A DNA stretch of 64,000 nt, taken from positions 1-64,000 of the forward strand of contig CCMQ01000010.1 of the NCBI GenBank assembly GCA_000751835.1. Reading direction: 5' to 3'. The notes under the pieces were generated by a model. The model was not told where the DNA came from and ran no database searches. It saw nothing but the letters and a program-made list of their open reading frames with translations. The DNA is from Necropsobacter rosorum. GTDB taxonomy: Bacteria > Pseudomonadota > Gammaproteobacteria > Enterobacterales > Pasteurellaceae. Position 1 is the stretch's first letter. Every line of letters begins with the position of its first letter. Made by a program: the position numbers and the translations under genes. This document shows positions 10,926 through 20,700 of this stretch, piece by piece.

Positions 10926-11098
10926 TATTTAATTGTTCAAGTTATTCAAGCTGATAAGAGATTATATTATCGGTATATTAATAAAAAATCCCCCGTTCGC
11001 CCACCTTTATCGCCGCAAAACACGTTATTTTTTGACCGCACTTTATTTTTTCCTTATTATTTCACCACGATTTCCCTCCGTAATATAAGGACAATTTT

Positions 11099-12598
11099 AT
11101 GCAATATTCATTGGCACAAACCGAACAGGGGCAGGTATTGGGCATTACCGCCAAAATGGCGAACCGCCACGGTCTGATTGCCGGCGCCACCGGTACCGGC
11201 AAAACCGTCAGCTTACGCAAAATGGCGGAAGCCTTCAGCGACGACGGCGTGCCGGTTTTTCTGGCGGATGTCAAAGGCGATTTGTCCGGTCTGGTGCAGG
11301 CCGGCGAATTACAGGGCAAAATTGCCGAACGTATTGAGCGCTTTCAACTGGGCGGCGAGAGCTATTTGAGCGGCTATCCGGTGTCTTTTTGGGATGTTTT
11401 CGGCACCACCGGCATTCCGCTGCGCACCACGATTTCAGAAATGGGGCCGCTGTTGCTGGCCCGCCTGCTCAATCTTAACGACACGCAGGAAGGCCTGCTG
11501 AATCTGGTGTTCCGCGTCGCCGACGATAAAGGCCTGTTGCTGATCGACCTGAAAGATCTGCGCGCCATGCTGAAATATGTGGCGGAAAACGCCAAAACCT
11601 TTCAATTGGAATATGGCAATGTCTCCGCCGCCAGCGTCGGCGCCATTCAGCGTGCGCTGCTGACGCTGGAAAATCAGGGCGCCACCAATTTATTCGGCGA
11701 ACCGGCGCTGAATTTGGACGACTGGCTGCAAACCCGCGACGGCAAAGGCGTCATCAATGTGTTGAATGCGGAAACCCTGATCAACTCGCCGCGCATGTAC
11801 AGCGCCTTTTTATTATGGCTCATGGCGGAATTGTTCGAGCGCCTGCCGGAAGTGGGCGATCCGGACAAACCGAAGTTCGTGATGTTTTTTGATGAAGCCC
11901 ATTTGTTATTCGACGGTGCGCCGAGCGTGCTGGTGGAAAAAGTGGAACAGGTGGTACGCCTGATTCGCTCCAAAGGCGTCGGCATTTACTTTGTCACCCA
12001 AAATCCGCTGGATTTACCCGACAGCGTGCTGGGACAGCTTGGCAACCGGGTTCAGCATGCCCTGCGTGCCTTTACCCCGCGCGATCAGAAAGCGGTGAAA
12101 GCCGCCGCCGAGACCTTTCGCGCCAATCCGCAGGTAGATGTCGCGCAAGCCATTTCCACGCTGGCCGTGGGGCAGGCGCTGGTCTCCTTTTTAGATGAAA
12201 AAGGCATGCCGACACCGGTGGAAATCGCCTCTATTTATCCGCCGAAAAGCCAGCTCAAACCGATTAGCGAAGCGCAGCGCGAGGCTTGGGTAAAAGACGA
12301 TGATCTGTACGCGTTTTACCGCGATGGGGTGGACAATATTTCTGCTTTCGAAACCCTACAACAACAGGCGGATCTTGCCGCCGTCGCGCAAAAACAGGCC
12401 GAACAGGCACAGGCGGAAGAGGAAAACGGGCTGATGAATCGTCTCAACCGCATGCTGTTCGGCAGCAAGAAAAAGGGCGAACAGCTGACGATCACCGAGC
12501 AGGTTGTCAGCGGGGTGGCGAAATCCGTCGGGCGCAACATCCGCAATCAAATCACCAAACAGATTATGCGCGGCATTTTAGGCGCCCTAAAAAAATAG
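11099..12598 (+). CDS. yjgR: YjgR/DUF853 family HerA-like ATPase
   Basis: A 499-residue P-loop ATPase of the DUF853 (HerA/FtsK-related) family. Walker A is GATGTGKT at residues 29-36 and Walker B is FVMFFDEAHLLF around residue 260. Other conserved stretches are LADVKGDLSGL, RSKGVGIYFVTQNP and ALRAFTPRDQKAVKAAA. The C-terminal ~80 residues are Gln/Ala-rich and then basic. The cellular role of the family is unknown; a DNA-translocase-like or membrane-remodelling role is only inferred from fold. It is monocistronic and ends at an inverted-USS terminator. Confidence 0.9.
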   Translation: MQYSLAQTEQGQVLGITAKMANRHGLIAGATGTGKTVSLRKMAEAFSDDGVPVFLADVKGDLSGLVQAGELQGKIAERIERFQLGGESYLSGYPVSFWDVFGTTGIPLRTTISEMGPLLLARLLNLNDTQEGLLNLVFRVADDKGLLLIDLKDLRAMLKYVAENAKTFQLEYGNVSAASVGAIQRALLTLENQGATNLFGEPALNLDDWLQTRDGKGVINVLNAETLINSPRMYSAFLLWLMAELFERLPEVGDPDKPKFVMFFDEAHLLFDGAPSVLVEKVEQVVRLIRSKGVGIYFVTQNPLDLPDSVLGQLGNRVQHALRAFTPRDQKAVKAAAETFRANPQVDVAQAISTLAVGQALVSFLDEKGMPTPVEIASIYPPKSQLKPISEAQREAWVKDDDLYAFYRDGVDNISAFETLQQQADLAAVAQKQAEQAQAEEENGLMNRLNRMLFGSKKKGEQLTITEQVVSGVAKSVGRNIRNQITKQIMRGILGALKK

Positions 12599-12621
12599 TG
12601 CGTTTTTCATTATTTGCCATA

Positions 12622-12662
12622 AAAGTGCGGTCAAAAAATTAGCAGAATTTTGACCGCACTTT
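12622..12662 (+). terminator. Inverted uptake-sequence terminator after yjgR
   Basis: Two USS copies in opposite orientation pair as a 15-bp stem (12622-12636 with 12648-12662), followed by TTATTTTT. Paired USSs acting as transcription terminators are well known in Pasteurellaceae. Confidence 0.85.
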
Positions 12663-13048
12663 ATTTTTCGCCTGTTCTTATCCCTGAATGTTTACCTCTA
12701 TGCAGACCGTTAATTGGCGGCAGAATAATTTAACAGTGAAAAAAATGTTGTTGAAATAAACGGCTATCAGAGATCCGACCAGTATAAGCGCGCAACCAAT
12801 CAAGCGAAAATAAAAATAATCAATATTAACAATTAGTTACATTCTATAACTTCTCGTCAAGATCACATTTTACCGGATTAATGGCTATTTATTCCGCATA
12901 ATCAGCGTCATTATGAAATAATTATTTTATAAAAAATAATTACCCGCATTTTCAATAAGGTTTTTGTTAAGTATAATTCGGCAACTTTTTTTTTAATAAA
13001 AAAATACTCTGCTTTATCTTTTATTACTAAATACTTAACACCATTCTT
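12663..13048 (+). other. A+T-rich leader region upstream of the TPS locus
   Basis: No open reading frame of substance is present. The sequence is visibly more A+T-rich than its flanks and ends at the tpsB start. It holds a plausible promoter (12949-12977), followed by a run of nine T (12986-12994) and seven A (12998-13004) in the likely 5' leader. No convincing Shine-Dalgarno sequence precedes the tpsB ATG. Confidence 0.6.
12949..12977 (+). promoter_or_regulatory. Candidate promoter of the tpsB-tpsA operon
   Basis: A perfect -10 TATAAT (12972-12977) lies 17 bases after a TTTTCA hexamer (12949-12954) that matches four of six -35 consensus positions. Transcription would start near 12984, immediately ahead of the T9 tract. 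Confidence 0.5.
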
Positions 13049-14743
13049 ATGAAAATAACAATAAATAAGCTGACTTATGCGCTATTATGCGCCGGACTTG
13101 GCACCGCCTTTTCGGCTCACGCGGTTGATGATTCGCTGACTCAGGAATTACAACAATTAAAAAATCAACAACAGTTTAATCAGGTCAACGAAGGCTTAAA
13201 AAGAGCCGAGCAGTTTTTGCGCCGATCGGATGATGGCGCGCCTAAACGCGCCGCCGGGCAGGAAAACGAAAACGATAGCACGGCGCCGCGCATTACATCC
13301 ATCAGCATTGATTTGCAGGGGCGGAATATCCCTTTGGATTTCAGCGAAACCATTGCCGATTATGAGGGCAAACCGCTGACGACCAAGCAAGTGTTCGAAT
13401 TGGTGAAAGCGTTGACCGACGTGCTGTATCAGGCCGGTTATGTCACCAGCGCCATCGGTTTAAAAGATGCGCCTTCCGAGGGCAATCTGGCGTTTGTCGT
13501 ACATTGGGGATTGGTGAACGACTATTATGTGAACGGCGAACAACCGCAACGCTTTAAAGATAAAGCGATGGTTGCGGTGTTACCGAATCTTCGCGATAGG
13601 ATCTTTAATATTTACGACATCGATCAATTGGTCGAGAGCTTAAATACGGTCAATAAATCCGCCAAGATCAACGTTATCGCCGATCAAAAACCGGCTTATT
13701 CGAATTTAGATATTCAGGTGCAAAGAAAGCGCCTGCCGCGGTTAACCGTCGGGTTGAATAATTCCGGCACCGGAAATAACGCCAACGGGCGCAATCAGGC
13801 AACCTTAAATTTGGCCTGGAGCGATTTATTCGGCACCAATGACAGCTGGAATTTCTCTAGCGGTTATCGTTTTTATAAAGACCGCAAACGTAACGGTCAA
13901 CAGAATTACGCGTTGCTGTATAGTCAGCCGTTTTCTTTTTACACTTTGGATCTCAAAGTGTCGCAGGCGGATAATGAAAAAGAATTAATCGGCCGGCACC
14001 GCTACTCATCCCGTGGCACGGTAAAAACCGCGTCGGCGAAACTGACGCGCTTATTAATGCGTAACCGGGAATCCATTCTTTCCGCCTACACGGAAGTCGA
14101 ATTTAAAAAGCGCAGAAATTACATCGGTGCAAGACGAGTCAATAACTACCATCACAATAAGCTCACCGTCGGATTATCCTATATTACCGGTTTATTTAAC
14201 GGACAGTTTTACGGCGATGTGTCTTACGCAAACGGGTTGAACTGGTTCCATTCGGATAGTCTGGCTTATACGAGAAACGGTGAAAAAACGCTGAAAAGTG
14301 TATCCGCCACCTTAAGCTGGTATAAACCGTTGCTCTTTGCCGAACGTCCTTTCAATTATCAGATTCGCTTCGGCGCGCAATATTCGCCTTACAGCGTCTA
14401 TTCGGACGAGCAGTTTTCCATTGGTGACGAATATACGGTAAGAGGATTTAAAGGCGGGATAAGTTCCGGCGATAAAGGCTATTACTTATCGCAGACGCTG
14501 GATATGCCTTTTTATCCGCAAAAAAGCTACTTAACGCAGATCAAACCGTTTTTAGGTATTGATTTCGGGCGCAACTACCAGCGTTTACCGAAACGCAACG
14601 AAACCCTTGCAGGCTTCGCTTTAGGCGCAAAAGCAACAATAAAAAATGCCGCCATTTCATTTAGCTATGCTAAACCGATAAAAAATATCAAACACAATAA
14701 AAATAACCATGTTTACTATGTAAACGCGTCAATGACATTTTAA
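13049..14743 (+). CDS. TpsB outer-membrane transporter (FhaC/ShlB/LspB family)
   Basis: The Omp85-superfamily pore that secretes the TpsA partner encoded next door. The 564 residues comprise a Sec signal peptide (MKITINKLTYALLCAGLGTAFSA), a Gln-rich helix segment (residues ~30-65), two POTRA domains (about 80-230; the first with ITSISIDLQG) and a 16-stranded-barrel-type C-terminus. The conserved lid-loop motif VRGF is at residues 464-467, preceded by FSIGDEYT. The protein ends in phenylalanine after alternating hydrophobic residues, as expected for an outer-membrane barrel. It is separated from tpsA by 17 bases containing AGAGAG, so the two are one operon. Homologues named LspB, FhaC or HecB all fit; I give no symbol. 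Confidence 0.94.
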   Translation: MKITINKLTYALLCAGLGTAFSAHAVDDSLTQELQQLKNQQQFNQVNEGLKRAEQFLRRSDDGAPKRAAGQENENDSTAPRITSISIDLQGRNIPLDFSETIADYEGKPLTTKQVFELVKALTDVLYQAGYVTSAIGLKDAPSEGNLAFVVHWGLVNDYYVNGEQPQRFKDKAMVAVLPNLRDRIFNIYDIDQLVESLNTVNKSAKINVIADQKPAYSNLDIQVQRKRLPRLTVGLNNSGTGNNANGRNQATLNLAWSDLFGTNDSWNFSSGYRFYKDRKRNGQQNYALLYSQPFSFYTLDLKVSQADNEKELIGRHRYSSRGTVKTASAKLTRLLMRNRESILSAYTEVEFKKRRNYIGARRVNNYHHNKLTVGLSYITGLFNGQFYGDVSYANGLNWFHSDSLAYTRNGEKTLKSVSATLSWYKPLLFAERPFNYQIRFGAQYSPYSVYSDEQFSIGDEYTVRGFKGGISSGDKGYYLSQTLDMPFYPQKSYLTQIKPFLGIDFGRNYQRLPKRNETLAGFALGAKATIKNAAISFSYAKPIKNIKHNKNNHVYYVNASMTF

Positions 14744-14760
14744 TTAAAAGAGAGCCGACC

Positions 14761-17700
14761 ATGAACAAAAACCGTTATAAATTAATTTTCAGTAAAACCC
14801 GCTGTTGTTTAATTCCTGTTGCCGAATATATTAAATCTGCCTTAGGCAGCGCCTCCAAAGCCAAAGAATCGGATAAAAAAACCGTACAACAAGCACCCGA
14901 ATATCGTAAATCATCCTTATCCGATTTTGTCGCCGCTTATTTGAACCCGATTAAAACGGTCGATATGCTTAAAAGCAAAGGCGTGTCTTTACTGTTGCTG
15001 ACCGTATTATCTCCGGCCGCTTTCGCCGAACAAGGTGCGGTGCTGGATCCGAATAATCACAATACGAAAATTAAGTATACCGAGAATAAAGTACTGATCG
15101 TCGATGTCGCCAAACCGGGAAATGACGGTATATCCGATAACCATTTCAGTAAATTTAACGTCGAAAACGGTTCTGTTTTTAACAATAGCCTGAAAGAGGG
15201 AAATTCCTATTTAGTCGGTCACTTAGAAAAAAACCAAAACTTTGATAAACAAAGCGCCAAAGCCATTCTGACACAGGTGACCGGAAGCGAAATGAGTAAA
15301 ATCCGCGGCGGTCTGGAAGTTTTCGGTGATAAAGCGGATTTGCTGCTTGTTAACCCGAACGGTATTAATATTAACGGCGTACAAACTTTTAATACTGATC
15401 GTTTTGTAGTTTCTACCAGTGAAGTGGCCAGCCCTGAAAACGGCGTTAATCTTTCGGTTACACGCGGGAAAGTCACCATTGACGAAGACGGTCTGGCAAC
15501 CGACGGGCTGAAATATTTAGATATCGTAGCCAAAAAAATTGAACAAAAAGGCGCGATTCGTCATGCAAAAGAATCAAAGGATGCGCAGCAGGCCAATATT
15601 ACCTTGGCGGCAGGTTCCAGCGAATTTAACGTAAGAGACAGCAAGCTGACCGCCAAAAACGACACCTCTAACGAGGTCGCCATCAGCGGCAGCGAAGCCG
15701 GCGCCATGTATGGTAACCATATTCAACTGATCACCACCGATAGCGGTGCGGGCGTCAACCATAAAGGCATTATTCTGTCCGAATCGGATATTGCCCTGAA
15801 TAATAAAGCCGGCAAGGTAGAAATCAATACGATTCAGTCCAAAGGCAATATTTATGCCGAAGGCAGTCAAGCATTTTCCGTTAGCGGTACATTAAACTCC
15901 GATAAAAACATCCGGCTGGACAGCAAAAACGTAACGGTAGACACTAATGCGAAAGTCAGCGCAAAAACCGTCAATATTACGCGGGCCAACACCGTTCAGG
16001 TCAAAGAAAATGCGAAGATTGCCGGCCCGCAAGTCGATATCCACAGTAATACCACAACCGTTGCGGCCAAAGCGAAAGTCACCGCCACGCACCTTACGGT
16101 AAAAGGACACGAGTTAGAAAATAACGGTTCCGTCTCAAGCCGGTACGGTAACATTGATGTTGACCGTTTAATTAACCGCGATACGATCCTTGCGCAAAAA
16201 GACTTGCATATCACCACCAAAGGGATGGCCGCGGACGCCTTAATTGCGGGCGGAAAACTGCACGGTTTTGATCTGGATAAGTTAAAACATAAATTCGAAC
16301 AGCAAAAAAATGGCTTCCAGAACAGCGGTACGATTCAAAGTCTGGAAAATGCGACACTCACGTTTAAAGACAATACCAATTATTTTTCCGCCTTACACCA
16401 ATTACCACAGGCAAAAGGGACGTTAACGTTTTCCGCCAATCGTCTGCATATTAATAATAAAGCCGATCTGCAAACCGAAGGTAGCCTGAACCTGCACGGT
16501 CATGAATTTTCCAATGACGGGGTGTTAGCCAGCGGTAAACAACTGTCGCTAAACATTACCAATAATATTAATAACAGTGGCTTATTAGGCGCACGGGAAC
16601 GTTTGGCATTAACCTCGGAGCGAGGCAATATTATTAATAATGCCGGCGGCGTATTCCATTCCGAAGGTGACATGGCGCTTGATGCCCATGATCAGGTTTA
16701 TAATGCCGGCGATATTCTGGCAAAACGTAAGCTGACTATCAGCGCCCAACGCTTACTGAATGATGTTATCCTCAACAAGAATGATGTGTCGGTAATCGGA
16801 AAACAGCAAGATAAAATACATAACCATTATGGCAGAACCTGGACCGGCGTTTACCGTTTCTGGAGTTACCTTCCGGAATTTAAAAATGATTTGCAAGCAT
16901 CGCACTTAGGCAAAATCCGTTCCGAAGGCGGGCTGACCTTTAATCAAAAGGATTCCAGCCATGCCGATGCCGGTATTATCAACCACGGTATTATTAATAT
17001 TCGCGGCACCTTTGAAAATAACGGCACGAAGCAGATTATTAATAATATGAAATCGGTGGATAAAACCATTGTGGATTATTTAAAGCAACCTTCGCGTGCG
17101 CTCTTGTCGTTCTATCCTAAATTTAATTTGTTTGGTACCGCATTAGCCGGAGAAGCCATCAAAAGTTTTAATAACTTGTTTGAGATGATCGACTATGTGC
17201 TCAGCCGAGATTATGCGTTGCATACTGGGTTGTATACCAGTGAAAGAGATCAAGTATTTAAACTGCTCAAATCCCTTGACCATCCTCAACTGCAACAAGT
17301 GCTGACCGCAGCGCTCGGCCAAAACTGGGAAGGGCAATCCATGGACACGCTGGCCAGAAACTGGCAGCGAACCAAAGAAGGCAAAACCCCTGCGCTTCAC
17401 TTCTATCCGGCGGAACAGGCCAAAATTTTAGCCGATAACATTACCGGCAGCGCAGATTTACTGCGTAATGGTGAGCGGGCGGAAAACGGTGAATTTAACA
17501 ACGAAATCAATGTCGGTAAGCATAAACTGGATATTCCGGCACCGCAGTTTAAATCTTTTATTGCCGAGGCGGAGCAACACAGCGGCATTGATCTTTCCGT
17601 GCTGGCGGAATTACTGGCCAACCCGAATTTATTTATCGATCGTTCATTGCAATTAGAAAAACCTAAACATCAGCCTACGCCGCACGATCAGGATGACGAT

Positions 17701-20700
17701 AAATTATTGCAGGAATCGGAGGAAGAAAAACGCCAGCGGTTAGAACGTGAGCTTGAACAAGCCCGTCAGGAAAAATTACAGGCGGAAAAACGGCATAAAG
17801 AACTTGAAGCGCAAAAACAAAAAGAAAAAGCGCAGCAAGAAGCCTTAGAACGTAAAAAACGCGAAGACGCCTTACACGCCCTGCAAGAGAAACAACGTCA
17901 GGAAAAAGAAGCACTTGAACGGAAATTACAGGCTGAAAAAGAGGCACAAGCACAGCAAGAAAAACGCCAAGCGGAGAAAGAGGCTCAGGCGCAGCAAGAA
18001 AAACTTCAGGCTGAAAAACAACGTAAGGAATTTGAAGCACAAAAACGAAAAGCCCAACAAGAAGCCTTAGAACGTAAAAAGCGTGAAGAAGCCTTACACG
18101 CTCTACAAGAGAAACAGCGTAAAGAACTCGAAGCACAAAAACAAAAAGCGCAGCAAGAAGCACTGGAACATAAAAAACGTGAAGAGGCCTTACACGCTCT
18201 ACAGGAAAAACAGCGTAAAGAAAAAGAAGAACTTGAGCGGAAGTTACAGGCTGAAATAGAGGCACGGGTCCAGCAAGAAAAACGCCAGGCGGAAAAAGAC
18301 GCTCAGGCGCAGCAAGAAAAACTTCAGGCTGAGAAACAGCGCAAAGAGCTTGAAGCACAAAAACAAAAAGCACAACAAGAAGCCTTAGAACATAAGAAAC
18401 GTGAAGAGGCCTTACACGCTCTGCGGGAAAAACACAAAAAAGAGCAGGAAGCCCTGCAACAAAAACTTGACGCGGAAAAACAGGCTCAGCTTGAAAAACA
18501 GCGAAAAGAGCAAGAGGAGCAGCAGCGTAAATTAGAGGAATATAAGAAAAAACTGGAAGAAGCGCGTAAAAAAGCGGAAGAATTCGCTAAACAACGTGAA
18601 ATTCCGGAACAAAAAAACCGTCCGCGCGTTGATGTGGATCCGCTTTACCACACCCGGATGAAATACATTAACCAGAAAGACTATGTCGGCGGCAACTATT
18701 TCTTTAATAAAATCGCACCGAAAACGGAAAGCGACAAAGTAAACACGGTCGGGGACGCGTATTTCGAACACCAATTGATTACCCGCACGATTGAGAAGAA
18801 AGTCGATAATCACTTGGCGCTCAAATACAACTTAACTAACGTTCAGCTGGTAAAACGGTTAATGGATAATGCCTATCATAGCGCGAAAGATCTTCACCTG
18901 ACCTTAGGTCAAGCATTAACCAAAGAACAGCAGGACAATCTGAAAGAAGATATTGTCTGGTATGTCAAATCCACGGTAAACGGAAAAGAAGTCTATGTAC
19001 CGCAGGTCTATTTTGCGAAACAGACTTTAGAAGACGCTGCGAAATATAAAGGTTTCGATACCGCATTGATTAAGGCCAGAGAAGCCGAGTTAAAAACCAA
19101 ACAGGTTGAAAACGCAGGCTCAATCTCAGGCAATAAGATCAATATTGAAGCGGAAAACAAAATCAAAAATCAGGGATCAATTCAGGCACAGGATAAATTA
19201 AAACTTAAAGGGCATAAAGGGATTGAATCCACCGCGAAAACCTATGTGGATGATAAAGGCAACACTACGGTTGAAAAATCAAAAATCAAGAGCGACAAAC
19301 ATCTGCATCTGGAAACCGATCTTGATAGTAATGTTGACCTGAAAGGCGCCGATGTCAAAGCGAAATCCGGTTATGTCAGAACCAAAGATCTCAATGTGAA
19401 AGATACCCATGAAACACAAAGTTCGCATAAATCGACAACGATTCCATCGGATAACGGCCTGAACGGTTCTCTCGCCGGCGGGATCTCCGAAGATAATTAC
19501 ACCGCAAAATCGGTGGGCTCAAAGGCTGAATTTGATCATTTACATCTTGCCGTGGCCGGTAATGTCAGTCAGGAAGGCAGCAAAATCAAAACCAACCGCA
19601 CAACCGGGATTGTACAGGGCCACTATATCGCCAAAGGCGGTAAAAACCTTTCGCACAGCGAAACGGAGAAAAACCTCGCCCAAAACTATGGCAGCGCTGA
19701 AATCAATGGTTTTGGTTACGGTGCGTCCGCATCGGTCGATCAGGAAAACGGCGCCACAACAGCAGCGGGACGTTCTAACGGTGCGGGCGCCAGTGCGGAA
19801 TATGGTCTTTCGTTCACCAGAACGAAAACCACAGAAACCAAACTGCAGCATTCCAACAGCGAACTAGATGCCAAGAGCGGTCATTTACATATTCAAAAGG
19901 ATTTGGATATCGGCGGTCTGGATATTAATAAATCGACGCCGGCCACACCGAGTGAAAAAACCGAAAAAGATGACGCCTTAAAACCACAACCGAAGACGAA
20001 AAGTGCGGTTAAAAATCCGCAGAAAAAAGACAATCCGGCATTTAAAAAATTATCGGATGAAGAAGTAGCAAATCTCATGGCGGAAAAAGACGAAAGTTTC
20101 TTTGAGGCACAAAAAGACATTGCGGCCAAAGAAGAAAAAGCCGGCTTTAAACTGTCTGCGGACAGAATTTTATCCACCAAACAAAAAAATGAGATTGATA
20201 AAACCCACGAATCATCGAAATTTTCCTTAGGGACGACTGCGGAAGCGCACTCCTCGGCACTGGATGCGGCGGCCAATATCGCAAAACAGGTTCGAGATAG
20301 CAAAAAAGGCATCAAACAAGATGCGACCGCCGCATTGCAATATGCAAGCGATGTGGCCAATTTAGTCACCGGCGACTTAGTCGGCGGTTCGGTCAAAGCG
20401 CAAATCGGGTATTCCAAAAAATACAGCGAATCCCATGAAGTTTCCGATAACAAAAACACCTTAAATGGTAAATTAACCTTTACCGCACGCAGCGGTGATG
20501 CAACTTTCAATAATGTTGAAAGCAATAAAGAAACGACCGATCTTACGATCAACGCAAAAGGTAATGTGAACGTTAATGCGGGCGAAACCAGACGCACTGA
20601 CAGCGAACAATCGGAAAGTCAGAAATTCTCGCTGGGAATCAGCGCGGCCTGCGGTATTGCGGCGCAAGGTTGTGCCGCCGGTGCCAGTGCAAAATTTGAA

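Noticed and set aside
17675..18373. A 232-codon reverse-strand frame opposite the coiled-coil region
   Set aside because: It is the antisense of Lys/Glu/Gln-rich codons, giving a Val/Leu/Phe-rich translation; a shadow of tpsA.
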